64,000 bases of DNA, taken from Halopseudomonas litoralis. Lineage in GTDB: Bacteria > Pseudomonadota > Gammaproteobacteria > Pseudomonadales > Pseudomonadaceae. The DNA lies in NCBI RefSeq assembly GCF_900105005.1, contig NZ_LT629748.1:2790001-2854000 (forward strand), read 5' to 3'. Made by a program: the position numbers and the translations under genes. The notes beneath the pieces are model-generated. The model saw only the letters and a list, made by a program, of their open reading frames with translations. It did not search any database and had not been told where the DNA came from. This document shows, piece by piece, positions 53,818 to 64,000 of the stretch; within the stretch, counting starts at the first letter, position 1, and each line of letters opens with the position of its first letter.

Positions 53818-54747
53818 TCAGCGCGCCGCGGAGAACACCTTGATCAGTTCATTGACGCTGTTCTGCATCACGCCGATACCGCTGTTATCCAGCAGATACC
53901 AGCTGGCCGGGTCCAGATAAACGATCTGATCCTTGCTGCCGGCACTGGTGGCCTTGACCAGCTCGTTATCCATCAACTCGGCAGCCGCCGTGCCTTCACG
54001 GCCGATAGCCGCATCCCGGTCCATCACGAACAGCCAATCCGGGTCCGCTTCCAGCAAAAACTCGAAGGACACGGCTTGGCCATGCCGACCGGTTTTCAGA
54101 TCATCCACCGCCTGCTCGACACCGAACACGTCATGGATCAGGCCGAAGCGGGTGCCCTTGCCGAATGCCGCCATCTTGCCGCCGGTTGTGAGCAGCAGCA
54201 GGCCGTCGCCCTGCTTCTCGGTCAGGCCGCGCAACTCAGCCACAGAGGCCTGCAACTGGGCGACCAGCTCGGCTGCCTTGTCCTGCTTGCCGAACACTTC
54301 ACCCAGCAACAGGGTATTGCGCTCGACACTGCCCAGCAGGTCGTTCGGGTCCGGTGTCAGATCAATAGTAGTGCCGAACCTGGACACTTCGTCGTACTTG
54401 CCCTGGGCCCGACGACCGAGAATGATCAGGTCCGGCTCGGCATTCTTCAATACCTCGAAATCCGGCTCGAACAGACTGCCAGCACGAATGAACTCGCCTT
54501 CGCGATATTGCTTGAGTACTTCTGGCGGATTGGAGGAAGGAATGCCGCTGACCGTTACACCCAATTGAGCCAAGGTATCCAGCGTCGACCAGTCCAGCAC
54601 CACCACCTTCTGCGGCTGCACCGGCACCTCGGTCCGACCACTGGAGTGGGTAACCGACACATTCTCAGCCATAACCGCGCCGGCTCCCAATGCGAGCGCA
54701 ACACAGACTCCAGACAGAACAGCAAAACGGGAAAGACCTGACAGCAT
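53818..54747 (-). CDS. Siderophore-binding periplasmic protein
   Basis: A 309-residue class III binding protein with a signal peptide (GVCVALALGAGAVMA). KVVVLDWSTLDTLAQLGV, EPDLIILGRR and YLDPASWYLLDN match the CeuE/FatB/VatD group, which mostly binds catecholate ferri-siderophores. GGAG precedes the ATG at 54747. First gene of the importer operon; no TonB receptor or synthesis gene is adjacent. Ligand not known. Confidence 0.9.
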   Translation of the reverse strand: MLSGLSRFAVLSGVCVALALGAGAVMAENVSVTHSSGRTEVPVQPQKVVVLDWSTLDTLAQLGVTVSGIPSSNPPEVLKQYREGEFIRAGSLFEPDFEVLKNAEPDLIILGRRAQGKYDEVSRFGTTIDLTPDPNDLLGSVERNTLLLGEVFGKQDKAAELVAQLQASVAELRGLTEKQGDGLLLLTTGGKMAAFGKGTRFGLIHDVFGVEQAVDDLKTGRHGQAVSFEFLLEADPDWLFVMDRDAAIGREGTAAAELMDNELVKATSAGSKDQIVYLDPASWYLLDNSGIGVMQNSVNELIKVFSAAR

Positions 54748-54838
54748 GACAACTCCTTTTACCGACCATAAGCCAAGACCTTAGACCTCCCCTGCCTCGG
54801 CAGCAGAGCGCCTTCAGGCACCGGCAAGTCGCGGGTAC

Positions 54839-54857
54839 TTAAGAATAATTATTGTTT
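54839..54857. promoter_or_regulatory. Fur-box-like site before the siderophore importer
   Basis: The region contains the palindrome AATAATTATT (54844-54853) within TTAAGAATAATTATTGTTTG, about 11 of 19 matches to the Fur consensus by my count. It lies about 95 bases before the binding-protein gene, which fits iron repression. Confidence 0.55.
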
Positions 54858-54904
54858 GCGATCCTAGCGGAACCGCTTTGCCAGTGCAATCAGCCAGATA
54901 CAGA

Positions 54905-54928
54905 AAGGCGAGCCCGCAGGCTCGCCTT
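54905..54928 (-). terminator. Terminator after the YceI gene
   Basis: AAGGCGAGCC / GGCTCGCCTT is a 10-bp perfect stem with a four-base loop, 19 bases after the yceI-type stop on the minus strand. The stem ends in TT and the following run is short. Confidence 0.75.
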
Positions 54929-54946
54929 CTGGTACCGCACTACCGC

Positions 54947-55522
54947 TTACTGGCGAATGCCTTCAATGGTCAGATCCAGCTCGACCACTGCAGAGGCCGG
55001 CCCCAGATCCATGGACACATCGTAGTCGGCCAGTTTGAAGCTGGTGGTGCCTTCAAAGCCGGCACGGTAGCCGCCCCAGGGATCGTCACCTTCGCCGATG
55101 AAACGTGCGTCGATCACCACCGGCTTGGTGACACCGTTGAAGGTGAAGTCACCGGTGACCTTGGCGGTATCTTCGCCGGTCATTTCCACACCAGTGGAAA
55201 CAAAGGTCGCATCGGGATACTTGCCCACGTTCAGGAAATCATCACTGCGCAGGTGCTTGTCACGCTCGGCGTGGTTGGAGTCCACGCTGGCGGTGTTGAT
55301 GGTCACATTGACCTTGCTGTTTTCCGGGTTCTCGGCGTCCCAGCTGAAGGTGCCATCAAAATCATTGAAGCGGCCGTGCAACATGCTGAAACCCATGTGC
55401 CCGGTCTTGAAGTTGATGAAGGCGTGCTGACCTTCCTTGTCTATCTGATAATCAGCCGCGTACAGCGAGCCAGACAAAGCCATCAGGCCACCCAGAGCGA
55501 TACCCGAAAAAATCTTCTTCAT
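54947..55522 (-). CDS. YceI family periplasmic lipid-binding protein
   Basis: A 191-residue lipocalin-like protein with a signal peptide ([15 protein letters not shown]). [33 protein letters not shown] and [12 protein letters not shown] are YceI signatures; the family binds isoprenoid lipids. It follows a cytochrome b561 gene on the same strand by 26 bases, a common pair. GGAG precedes the start. Confidence 0.93.
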   Translation of the reverse strand: MKKIFSGIALGGLMALSGSLYAADYQIDKEGQHAFINFKTGHMGFSMLHGRFNDFDGTFSWDAENPENSKVNVTINTASVDSNHAERDKHLRSDDFLNVGKYPDATFVSTGVEMTGEDTAKVTGDFTFNGVTKPVVIDARFIGEGDDPWGGYRAGFEGTTSFKLADYDVSMDLGPASAVVELDLTIEGIRQ

Positions 55523-55548
55523 GCTTGTTTCTCCTTTGATTCAGTCAA

Positions 55549-56103
55549 TTACCGCGCTCGCATGCCCAGCATGCGGCGCAATGTGTCGTCACGATCAAGA
55601 AAGTGATGCTTGAGAGCGCCCAGGGCATGCAGCGCCGCCAATCCCAGTACGCCTATCGCCACCCAGTAATGCACTGCCCCGGCACGGTCGGCTTGATTAG
55701 TCAGTCCGGTTATCGAGGCGGGAATATCGAACCAGCCGAATACACTGATGCCCTGCCCTTTGGCGGTGGAAATCAGGTAGCCGCTGATCACGATCACAAA
55801 CAGCATCAGGTATAGCAGCCCATGCACCACCCCCGCCATGCTTATTTCCCAGCGCTTGTGGTTGGGCAGATGCGCAGGGCGCGGATTGCTCCAGCGCCAT
55901 ACCAGACGCAACAGCATTACTGCGGCCAGCGTTATGCCGATGCTTTTGTGCCAGAACGGAGCGCTTCGGTAATAGGGGCTGTAGTAACTCAGGTCAGTCA
56001 TCCATAACCCGAGTATGGCCAGACCGATCACCGTCAGCGCCACCACCCAGTGCAGCAGAATGGCCACCGACCCATAGCTGTTCTGTGTGTTTTTCAGTTG
56101 CAT
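55549..56103 (-). CDS. Cytochrome b561
   Basis: A 184-residue four-helix di-haem membrane protein. Haem-ligand histidines lie in the expected helices: LLHWVVALT, FWHKSIGITLA, GVVHGLLYLMLF and HYWVAIGVLGLAALHALGALKHH. It moves electrons from quinol, possibly to reduce superoxide. First gene of the pair with the YceI protein. Confidence 0.92.
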   Translation of the reverse strand: MQLKNTQNSYGSVAILLHWVVALTVIGLAILGLWMTDLSYYSPYYRSAPFWHKSIGITLAAVMLLRLVWRWSNPRPAHLPNHKRWEISMAGVVHGLLYLMLFVIVISGYLISTAKGQGISVFGWFDIPASITGLTNQADRAGAVHYWVAIGVLGLAALHALGALKHHFLDRDDTLRRMLGMRAR

Positions 56104-56260
56104 TGGAGAACGTCCTGTATTGGATGATGTGAGAGATCATACATCGGTACAGGAAAACAAAAAGCGCAAATAGTGGGGAGAGAATATCGAATTTTATGAT
56201 AGGTTCTGCGGTGCACTGCTTTTGGCGGAACAAGTGCAGGGCCGCACTTCCCGGACCGTT

Positions 56261-56282
56261 TGGTGGCTAGGGATAGCCACCA
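56261..56282. repeat. Short perfect hairpin upstream of cytochrome b561
   Basis: TGGTGGCTA-GGGA-TAGCCACCA, a 9-bp perfect stem, in the gap between trpC and the b561 gene (both minus strand). It could end trp transcripts or be an extragenic palindrome; there is no T-run. Confidence 0.55.
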
Positions 56283-56378
56283 ATGAGCGCCCATGGATGG
56301 CTTGAGCGTGTCCGGGCAGGGTGGGTGCCAGCGCAGCGTTGCACACACCGACCACACCACCAAGCATTCGCTTCAGTC

Positions 56379-57173
56379 TTAGAAAAACAGACGTCTCAAC
56401 TCTGCACCCGGATCAGCGGCACGCATGAAGGCTTCGCCGACGAGGAAGCTGTACACCTCGTTATCCAGCATCAGCTCAACATCGGTGCGAGTGAGGATGC
56501 CACTTTCGGTGACGGCCAGGCGGTCAGCTGGCACGCGGGGCAACAGTTGCAGCGTGGTATCCAGCGAGACTTCGAAGGTGTGCAGGTTACGGTTGTTGAT
56601 GCCCACCAACGGCGTGTCCAGTTTCAGCGCACGGTCGAGCTCGGCACCGTCGTGTACCTCGACCAGCACATCCAGCCCATGCTCGACAGCCACGGCATTC
56701 AGTTCGGCCATCTGACCGTCTTCCAGCGAGGCCACAATCAGCAGTATGCAATCGGCGCCCATGGCGCGGGCTTCAACCACCTGGTACGGATCGACCATGA
56801 AGTCCTTGCGGATCACCGGCAGATCACAGGCCGCGCGGGCCTGCTTGAGGTAATCAGAGCTGCCCTGGAAGAAGTCCACATCGGTCAGCACCGACAGGCA
56901 GGCGGCACCGCCCTGCTGGTAGCTGGCAGCGATGTCGGCCGGGTTGAAGTTTTCGCGAATCACGCCCTTGCTTGGCGAGGCTTTCTTGATCTCGGCAATC
57001 ACCGCCGGCTGCTTCAGCGCAGCCCGCTTACGCAGGGCATCGGCAAAGCCGCGGGGTGCATCGGCACTGGCGCACAGCGCCTCCAGTTCTGCGAGTGATA
57101 CCTTGGCCCGGTTTTCCTTCACTTCTTCATACTTGCGGGCAACGATGTTTTCCAGAATGGTCGGCAAGCTCAT
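56379..57173 (-). CDS. trpC: Indole-3-glycerol phosphate synthase
   Basis: A 264-residue TIM-barrel enzyme, fourth step of tryptophan synthesis. [18 protein letters not shown] holds the catalytic Lys region; [20 protein letters not shown] and [13 protein letters not shown] follow. Monofunctional (no TrpF fusion), as in pseudomonads. It overlaps trpD by four bases and is the last gene of the operon. Confidence 0.97.
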   Translation of the reverse strand: MSLPTILENIVARKYEEVKENRAKVSLAELEALCASADAPRGFADALRKRAALKQPAVIAEIKKASPSKGVIRENFNPADIAASYQQGGAACLSVLTDVDFFQGSSDYLKQARAACDLPVIRKDFMVDPYQVVEARAMGADCILLIVASLEDGQMAELNAVAVEHGLDVLVEVHDGAELDRALKLDTPLVGINNRNLHTFEVSLDTTLQLLPRVPADRLAVTESGILTRTDVELMLDNEVYSFLVGEAFMRAADPGAELRRLFF

Positions 57174-58219
57174 TTCAGCAGCGCCTCCTCGCGAAAGATT
57201 TCAGTAAAGGAGGCCAGTTCGGCCAGTTTTTCCCGGGCCATGCCCGAGTAGAGCGCGTCGGAGGCCAATTCCACCCCTTCTTTCAGCGTCGACGCGACAT
57301 CCGCCGCATAGAGCGCGGCGCCGGCGTTGAGGATGATCATGTCCGCGGCCTTCTCGCCGACTTCCGTTTCGCGCTTGCCCAGCGCATCACGGATCAGCTT
57401 CAACGAGGCTTCCGGGCCTTCCACGGTCAGACCGATGAGGCTGCGACTCTTGATACCCAGCTCCTCGGGGCTGACTTCGTATTCAGTGACCTTGCCGTCT
57501 TTCAGCTCGGCGATGTGCGTCGGCGACGCGAGGCTGATCTCATCCAGGCCATCGCGCGAATGCACGATCAATACGTGTTGGCTGCCAAGGCGACCCATCA
57601 CTTCAGCCATGGGCCGGCACAGCGCCTTGCTGAACACGCCGATCACCTGGTGTTTGACGCCAGCCGGGTTGGTCATCGGGCCGAGCATGTTGAACAGCGT
57701 ACGCATGCCCAGCTCGCGGCGCGGACCCACCGCATGCTTCATTGCACCATGGTGGGCGGGGGCGAACATGAAGCCGACGCCGACGTGTTCCACGCAGCGC
57801 GCCACCTGTTCAGGGGTCAGGTCCAGATTGATGCCAGCCGCCTCCAGCAGATCGGCACTGCCGCTCTTGCCGGATACCGCGCGGTTGCCGTGTTTGGCCA
57901 CCTGGCCGCCGGCGGCGGCCACGACAAAGGCTGCCGCAGAGGAGACGTTGAAGATATTTGCGCCATCACCACCGGTGCCGCAGGTGTCGACCAGGTTGTC
58001 TCCCGGGATGACCACATTGGAAGCCAGTTCACGCATGGCCAGCGCCGCGCCGGTGATTTCGTCCAGGCTTTCACTCTTCATACGCAGTGCGACCAGCATG
58101 CCGCCAATCTGCGCATCCGTGCACTGGCCGGTCATGATCTGCCGCATCACGTCCTGCATTTCCTCGGTGGACAGGTCGATCTGTTCGACGACCCTGGCCA
58201 GTGCTGTGGTGAAATCCAT
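57170..58219 (-). CDS. trpD: Anthranilate phosphoribosyltransferase
   Basis: A 349-residue enzyme that joins anthranilate to PRPP. PRPP loop [29 protein letters not shown] and the anthranilate site motif [16 protein letters not shown] are all present. Its stop overlaps the trpC start, and it follows trpG by 20 bases. Confidence 0.97.
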   Translation of the reverse strand: MDFTTALARVVEQIDLSTEEMQDVMRQIMTGQCTDAQIGGMLVALRMKSESLDEITGAALAMRELASNVVIPGDNLVDTCGTGGDGANIFNVSSAAAFVVAAAGGQVAKHGNRAVSGKSGSADLLEAAGINLDLTPEQVARCVEHVGVGFMFAPAHHGAMKHAVGPRRELGMRTLFNMLGPMTNPAGVKHQVIGVFSKALCRPMAEVMGRLGSQHVLIVHSRDGLDEISLASPTHIAELKDGKVTEYEVSPEELGIKSRSLIGLTVEGPEASLKLIRDALGKRETEVGEKAADMIILNAGAALYAADVASTLKEGVELASDALYSGMAREKLAELASFTEIFREEALLK

Positions 58220-58239
58220 ATTGCTCTCCTGATATTCGT

Positions 58240-58836
58240 TCAGCTGCGCATTCCGCCTTGCTGTTTGAGAAAGTTGGCCAGCAGTTCGTGGCCTTGTTCG
58301 CTGAGGATGGATTCGGGATGAAACTGCACCCCTTCGATCATGTACTGGCGATGGCGCAGACCCATGATCTCATCCACAGTGCCGTCCGCGTGCTGCGTCC
58401 AGGCGGTCAACTCCAGACAGTCCGGTAGCCTATCACGCTGCACTACCAGCGAATGGTAGCGAGTCACCGTCAGCGGATTGGCCAGGCCGGCGAACACACC
58501 CATGCCCCGGTGATAGACCGGGCTGGTCTTGCCATGCATGGCCTCGCGGGCGCGGACCACCTCGCCGCCAAAGGCCTGGCCGATGCTCTGGTGACCCAGA
58601 CAGATACCGAGGATCGGCAGCTTGCCGGCAAAGTGCTTGAGTGCCGGAACCGATATGCCCGCTTCGTTGGGCGTGCAGGGGCCGGGGGAAATGACGATGC
58701 GCTCCGGTTGCAGAGCTTCGATCTGCTCGATGCTCAGCTCGTCGTTACGCACCACTTTCACCTCGGCACCCAGCTCGCCGAGGTACTGCACCACGTTCCA
58801 GGTAAAGGAGTCGTAGTTGTCGATCATCAATAACAT
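58240..58836 (-). CDS. trpG: Anthranilate synthase, glutamine amidotransferase subunit
   Basis: A 198-residue class I amidotransferase that supplies ammonia to TrpE. Catalytic triad: C79 in [15 protein letters not shown], with His and Glu in FHPESIL. It follows trpE by only 10 bases. In P. aeruginosa trpE is separate from trpGDC, so this compact trpEGDC order is of a different pseudomonad type. Confidence 0.97.
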   Translation of the reverse strand: MLLMIDNYDSFTWNVVQYLGELGAEVKVVRNDELSIEQIEALQPERIVISPGPCTPNEAGISVPALKHFAGKLPILGICLGHQSIGQAFGGEVVRAREAMHGKTSPVYHRGMGVFAGLANPLTVTRYHSLVVQRDRLPDCLELTAWTQHADGTVDEIMGLRHRQYMIEGVQFHPESILSEQGHELLANFLKQQGGMRS

Positions 58837-58846
58837 GGGCGGCTCC

Positions 58847-60325
58847 TCACTTGGCAGCTTGTTCGGCCAGCGCTACGGCACGGAACATGGCGCGGCGCTT
58901 GTTGATGGTTTCTTCCCATTCCAGCTCAGGTACCGAGTCGGCGACGATGCCGCCGCCGGCCTGCACGTGCAGTTCGCCGTGTTTGATCACCGCGGTGCGG
59001 ATGGCGATAGCGGTGTCCATATTGCCGTTCCATGCCCAGTAACCGACAGCGCCGCCATAGACGCCGCGTTTGACCGGCTCCAGCTCATCGATGATTTCCA
59101 TGGCACGGATCTTCGGCGCACCGGATAGAGTCCCGGCTGGCAGGATCGCACGCAGCGCGTCCATCGCAGTCAGCTCCGGACGCAGCCGGCCCTGCACATT
59201 GGAGACGATGTGCATGACATTCGAGTAGCGCTCGATGATCATCTTCTCGGTCACCTGCACCTGGCCAATCTGCGCCACCCGGCCGACATCATTGCGCCCC
59301 AGATCGATCAGCATCAGATGCTCGGCCAGTTCCTTGGCGTCAGACAGCAGATCCTGCTCCAGCGCCAGATCGGCTTCTTCGGTAATACCCCGTGGCCGGG
59401 TGCCGGCTATCGGCCGCACCGTGACTTCGCCTTCTTCCACCCGTACCAGTACTTCGGGCGAACTGCCGACCACATGGAAATCGTCGAGGTTGAAGAAGTA
59501 CAGATAGGGTGTCGGATTCTGACTGCGCAGCGCGCGGTACAGATCGATCGGCGCAGCCTTGAAGTCGATGCTCATGCGCTGCGATGGCACCACCTGCATG
59601 CAGTCGCCGGCGAGAATGTACTCTTTGACGGTATCGACAGCGTTCTGATAATCCTCGCGGGTGAAGCTGGCACGGTATTGCAGATCGCGCTCAGCGACGG
59701 CGGCAAGATCGAGACCGGGGCGCGGAGTGAAAGGAGCGGCCAGTTGCGCCAGCAGTTGATCCAGCCGGCGATTGGCCTGTTCCCAGGCATCGGTATTGGC
59801 CGTATCAGCCAGCACGATGACGTGCAGCTTGCCAGCCAGGTTATCGAACACCACCACCTCATCGGACACCATCAACAGGATATCCGGGTTGTTCAGCGGG
59901 TCGGGATTCGGCGAGTCGCCCAGGCGGCGCTCCACATAACGTACGCAGTCATAGCCGAAGTAGCCCACCAGACCGCCGTTGAAGCGCGGCAGACCGGGAA
60001 TGCTCGGCACCTGATAGCGCGCCTTGAACTGCTCGACAAAGGCCAGCGGGTCATCGCATTGATGGGTTTCGGTCTCGACGCCATCCACCTGCACGCTGGC
60101 GGTATAGCCATGCACCTTCAATACGGTGCGGGCCGGCAGGCCGATGATCGAGTAACGCCCCCACTTCTCGCCGCCCTGTACGGATTCGAGCAGGTAGGAA
60201 TAAGGCGCATCGGCCAGTTTCAAATAGATGGACAACGGCGTGTCCATGTCAGCCAGCACTTCGCGCACGACAGGTACGCGGTTGCAATGCTGGGCAGCCA
60301 GGCGGAGAAATTCATCTTGAGTCAT
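58847..60325 (-). CDS. trpE: Anthranilate synthase, large subunit
   Basis: A 492-residue chorismate-using enzyme that starts tryptophan synthesis. I chose ATG 60325 ([15 protein letters not shown]) with GAGG upstream. The feedback site for Trp is seen ([15 protein letters not shown]), as are the catalytic motifs [22 protein letters not shown] and [13 protein letters not shown] leader peptide and hairpin precede it, so expression is likely under attenuation. Confidence 0.97.
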   Translation of the reverse strand: MTQDEFLRLAAQHCNRVPVVREVLADMDTPLSIYLKLADAPYSYLLESVQGGEKWGRYSIIGLPARTVLKVHGYTASVQVDGVETETHQCDDPLAFVEQFKARYQVPSIPGLPRFNGGLVGYFGYDCVRYVERRLGDSPNPDPLNNPDILLMVSDEVVVFDNLAGKLHVIVLADTANTDAWEQANRRLDQLLAQLAAPFTPRPGLDLAAVAERDLQYRASFTREDYQNAVDTVKEYILAGDCMQVVPSQRMSIDFKAAPIDLYRALRSQNPTPYLYFFNLDDFHVVGSSPEVLVRVEEGEVTVRPIAGTRPRGITEEADLALEQDLLSDAKELAEHLMLIDLGRNDVGRVAQIGQVQVTEKMIIERYSNVMHIVSNVQGRLRPELTAMDALRAILPAGTLSGAPKIRAMEIIDELEPVKRGVYGGAVGYWAWNGNMDTAIAIRTAVIKHGELHVQAGGGIVADSVPELEWEETINKRRAMFRAVALAEQAAK

Positions 60326-60352
60326 GATCAGCCTCACGGGCGGGTAGATGTC

Positions 60353-60386
60353 ACACACAAACCGAGGGCCTGCGCAGAAGGCAGGC
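60353..60386 (-). terminator. Candidate trp attenuator hairpin
   Basis: On the minus strand GCCTGC (60386-60381) pairs with GCAGGC (60373-60368), followed by GGTTTGTGTGTG as a weak U-rich run. The upstream CGCC (within GTCGCCTGCC) can instead pair with GGCG in the Trp-codon zone of the leader peptide, so the two folds exclude each other. Confidence 0.55.
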
Positions 60387-60395
60387 GACAGAATA

Positions 60396-60434
60396 TCAGG
60401 AACGCCAACGCCAGCGGGCGAACGCCTTCATCAT
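60396..60434 (-). CDS. trpL: trp leader peptide (12 residues)
   Basis: A short open frame reads [12 protein letters not shown] and ends with TGA, 71 bases before trpE. It has two Trp codons separated by one Arg codon and a GGGA ribosome site. It is followed at once by the attenuator hairpin. Leader-peptide attenuation of trpE and trpGDC is known in P. putida, so function by stalling at Trp codons is well supported by context. Too short for standard gene finders. Confidence 0.75.
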   Translation of the reverse strand: MMKAFARWRWRS

Positions 60435-60500
60435 TCCCATCAGTATGCGGTTGCTGACAAACACGGCTGATCCATCGATTGAAAAAGTAACCGCCCAAGA

Positions 60501-61178
60501 CTATATGAGCGCATCGAGTGAATCAACCAGCAGGTCCGGGTTCTCCAGCGCGACCGGGCGGCCGTGATTGTAGCCATAACTCACCGCCACCACCCTGACA
60601 TCGGCGGCGCGGGCCGCCAGTACGTCGTTGCGCGAATCGCCGACAAACAGACTCTGCTGTGCGGTTACCCCACCAGCGGACATGACCCGCAGCAACCCTG
60701 CTGGATCGGGCTTCTTCACCGGCAGCGTGTCACCGCCAATGATCCAGTCGAATTCGCCCAGGCCCTTTTCTTTCAGCAGCGGCGCGACAAAGCGTTCGGG
60801 TTTGTTGGTGATGACTGACAGCAATACGCCGCGTTCACGCAGCCAGCCCAGCAGCTCTGGCACACCGGCATAAACAGTGGTAGCTGCATGGCCGCCCGAA
60901 TACGCCTGCATGAAGTCAGCCAAGGCCGCCTGGGCTTCGGCCTCATCGACCTGGGCGTGGTCGATACTGCCGGCCAGGGCGCGACGTACCAGCACGAGAG
61001 CGCCGTTTCCGACCCAGTTTTTCACTTTGGCCACACCCGCGGCCGGGCGCCCGCGCAATGCCAATACTTGGTCCACCGCCGCCGCCAGGTCGGGCACCGA
61101 GTCAACCAGAGTGCCGTCCAGATCGAACATCACCAGGCGTGGCAACTCGCCGCCGAACAGCCGCTGCAAGGCGCTCAT
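60501..61178 (-). CDS. gph: Phosphoglycolate phosphatase
   Basis: A 225-residue HAD-family phosphatase. Motif I MFDLDGTLVDSV, motif II VITNKP, motif III KKPDP and motif IV FVGDSRND are intact. It removes phosphate from 2-phosphoglycolate formed in DNA repair. It begins 1 base after the rpe stop, and the trpL-trpE unit follows. Confidence 0.93.
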   Translation of the reverse strand: MSALQRLFGGELPRLVMFDLDGTLVDSVPDLAAAVDQVLALRGRPAAGVAKVKNWVGNGALVLVRRALAGSIDHAQVDEAEAQAALADFMQAYSGGHAATTVYAGVPELLGWLRERGVLLSVITNKPERFVAPLLKEKGLGEFDWIIGGDTLPVKKPDPAGLLRVMSAGGVTAQQSLFVGDSRNDVLAARAADVRVVAVSYGYNHGRPVALENPDLLVDSLDALI

Positions 61179-61179
61179 G

Positions 61180-61854
61180 TCAGCGCTTTACCTGGGCCAG
61201 TTCAGCACGCATCTGGTCGATCACAGTCTTGTAGTCCGGCGCGTTGAAGATCGCCGAGCCAGCCACGAAGGTGTCGGCACCGGCTTCGGCCACCTGGCGG
61301 ATGTTCTGCACGTTCACACCGCCATCGACTTCCAGACGGATATCCCGGCCGCTGGCATCGATCAATGCCCGCGCTTCGCGCAGCTTGTCCAGGGTCCCGG
61401 GGATGAACTTCTGTCCGCCGAAGCCGGGGTTGACGCTCATCAGCAGGATCATGTCGACCTTGTCCATCACGTATTTCAGCGCATCCAACGAGGTAGCCGG
61501 ATTGAATACCAGCCCGGCCTTGGCGCCACCTGACTTGATCAGCTGCAATGAGCGGTCAACGTGGTCACTGGCTTCAGGATGGAAGGTAATGAAGGACGCA
61601 CCGGCTTCGAGGAAATCACCGATGAGGCGGTCCACCGGACGCACCATCAGGTGCACGTCGATGGGCGCAGTGACGCCATATTTGCGCAACGCGGTGCACA
61701 CCATGGGGCCGATGGTCAGGTTGGGTACGTAGTGGTTGTCCATCACATCGAAATGGACGATATCGGCACCCGCCGCCAGCACCCGGTCCACATCTTCCCC
61801 GAGACGGGCAAAGTCGGCGGACAGAATGGACGGGGCAATTGCGTAATCAGGCAT
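61180..61854 (-). CDS. rpe: Ribulose-phosphate 3-epimerase
   Basis: A 224-residue TIM-barrel enzyme of the pentose phosphate pathway. I chose ATG 61854 ([19 protein letters not shown]). Active-site motifs [37 protein letters not shown] and EVDGGVN are conserved. It heads the rpe-gph-trp group. Confidence 0.97.
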   Translation of the reverse strand: MPDYAIAPSILSADFARLGEDVDRVLAAGADIVHFDVMDNHYVPNLTIGPMVCTALRKYGVTAPIDVHLMVRPVDRLIGDFLEAGASFITFHPEASDHVDRSLQLIKSGGAKAGLVFNPATSLDALKYVMDKVDMILLMSVNPGFGGQKFIPGTLDKLREARALIDASGRDIRLEVDGGVNVQNIRQVAEAGADTFVAGSAIFNAPDYKTVIDQMRAELAQVKR

Positions 61855-61943
61855 GGCAGACCTCAGAGGATAATCGGAACCGAGATATTCTACCCTGTCG
61901 GGTGCTATTCGTGGGCCACTCCTATATGAAAGCGCCTGACGTT

Positions 61944-62729
61944 TCACCTGAATCCGCGGTAGCGCTTTACCTTCTCGTACGCCTGTTGAATACGGTGCAC
62001 CTGTTCACTGGCGGCGGCGAGTTCGGCTTCGCTCACTCCTCCGGCCATCAGTTTATCCGGGTGGTGGCGGCTGAGCAGCCGGCGATAGGCGCGCTTGATC
62101 TGCGCGGGCTCAGCGTTGAGCTCAACACCGAGAATACCAGCCGCCTGCTGCAAGCCGCCGCCGGTAGTGGCAGGCGCGGCACCTCCCGACTGGTGGCGCT
62201 GATGACGCTGGCGCATCCTCTGCTGCTCCGCCTTGCTCAGTCCGGCCAGCGCTGCCCAGCGGCCCAATAACTGTTGCGAGGCCACGCTTGGCTGCCGATG
62301 CACCAGCGCCATTCGCCAACAACAGTCCAGCAACTCGGCATTACGCCCCGGCTGCTGCCGGCAGAGCCGCCGTAATTGCCGTTCCACCCGCGTGGCCGGC
62401 AGCTTGCCCCGATTGAAGCTTTCCATTGCAGCCAGCCGCTGCGGCTCGTCCAGTCGATACTGACGCATCAACTCCCGGGCCAGCTGTAGATGCTCGGGCG
62501 TGACTCGGCCGTGCGCCTTGGCCACCCGCCCCAGACACAGAAACAGCACCTGATGAAATTCCGGCTTCAACCCCAGCCATCGGGCCAGCTGCGCCGGCAG
62601 CTCCGACCAGCGCCGCAGCCCCCAATGCCGGTCCAGAGCATGGCCGAGTACACCACCGAGAACAGCGCCAGGCACACCGGCGACCACGCCACCAAGCAGA
62701 ACTCCCGCAACGGTCACCGGCCACAGCAT
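61944..62729 (-). CDS. djlA: DjlA-like co-chaperone (TerB + DnaJ domains)
   Basis: A 261-residue protein with an N-terminal glycine-rich membrane segment ([22 protein letters not shown]), a TerB-like helical domain (about 50-165) and a C-terminal J domain with HPD in [11 protein letters not shown]. This is the DjlA plan: a membrane-bound DnaK partner. It follows murU by 3 bases on the same strand. Confidence 0.92.
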   Translation of the reverse strand: MLWPVTVAGVLLGGVVAGVPGAVLGGVLGHALDRHWGLRRWSELPAQLARWLGLKPEFHQVLFLCLGRVAKAHGRVTPEHLQLARELMRQYRLDEPQRLAAMESFNRGKLPATRVERQLRRLCRQQPGRNAELLDCCWRMALVHRQPSVASQQLLGRWAALAGLSKAEQQRMRQRHQRHQSGGAAPATTGGGLQQAAGILGVELNAEPAQIKRAYRRLLSRHHPDKLMAGGVSEAELAAASEQVHRIQQAYEKVKRYRGFR

Positions 62730-62732
62730 CTA

Positions 62733-64000
<1,268 letters not shown>

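Noticed and set aside
57056..58321. 421-codon plus-strand frame
   Set aside because: Antisense to trpD and the trpC end.

Overview
This 64 kb window is a stretch of chromosome from a gamma-proteobacterium of the Pseudomonadaceae, probably the denitrifying P. stutzeri / Halopseudomonas side of the family. The evidence is the gene orders: nosRZDFYL followed by a tatA-type gene, tkt-epd-pgk-fba, an ArsR-methyltransferase regulator with metK-ahcY-metF, lldR divergent from lldP-lldD-dld, rpe-gph-trpE-trpGDC, and murU-amgK. REP-type palindromes are scattered between genes. I see no tRNA, rRNA, CRISPR array, insertion sequence or prophage, and almost all of the window is ordinary core genome.

Layout. 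1-3.8 kb: end of an RND efflux operon (adaptor cut by the window edge, then the pump). 3.9-5.1 kb: a 2-oxoglutarate-oxygenase-like gene and a glycine-zipper protein. 5.1-15.1 kb: denitrification block with the NO sensor norR, then nosR, nosZ, nosD, nosF, nosY, nosL and a tatA paralogue. norR and nosR each have an FNR/Dnr-type box centred 41.5 bases from the start point inferred from a plausible -10. A perfect 17-bp inverted repeat separates nosZ from nosD. 15.2-22.6 kb: a soluble chemoreceptor with a CZB domain that lacks one zinc ligand, small redox and nucleic-acid proteins, a decayed glucan phosphorylase relic, a lipid kinase, a phosphoesterase, a YebC protein, and a solute-binding protein with a CDF transporter. 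22.9-28.8 kb: a flavoprotein, a second Lnt-like N-acyltransferase, the RNA helicase DbpA and small hypothetical genes.

28.8-39.8 kb: central carbon metabolism (fba, pgk, epd, tkt on the minus strand) diverging from the S-adenosylmethionine cycle (regulator, metK, ahcY, metF), with a cytochrome c'-like lipoprotein inside. 39.9-41.3 kb: helicase RhlE. 41.4-47.0 kb: lactate utilisation, in which the permease lldP carries a single-base frameshift and the lldP-lldR gap holds two LldR-type operators. 47.1-51 kb: a DUF3617 protein, a universal stress protein, glutaryl-CoA dehydrogenase and its LysR regulator. 51-54.9 kb: a siderophore ABC importer with a Fur-like site. 54.9-56.1 kb: YceI and cytochrome b561.

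56.4-64 kb: tryptophan operon trpEGDC, preceded by an unannotated 12-codon leader with two Trp codons and a competing hairpin (an attenuator), then gph, rpe, djlA, murU and the truncated amgK. The observations most worth a second look are the trp leader, the altered CZB chemoreceptor beside the copper-dependent nos genes, the lldP frameshift, the phosphorylase relic, and a composite dispersed repeat present at about 28.0 and 38.8 kb. I found no convincing wholly new system.
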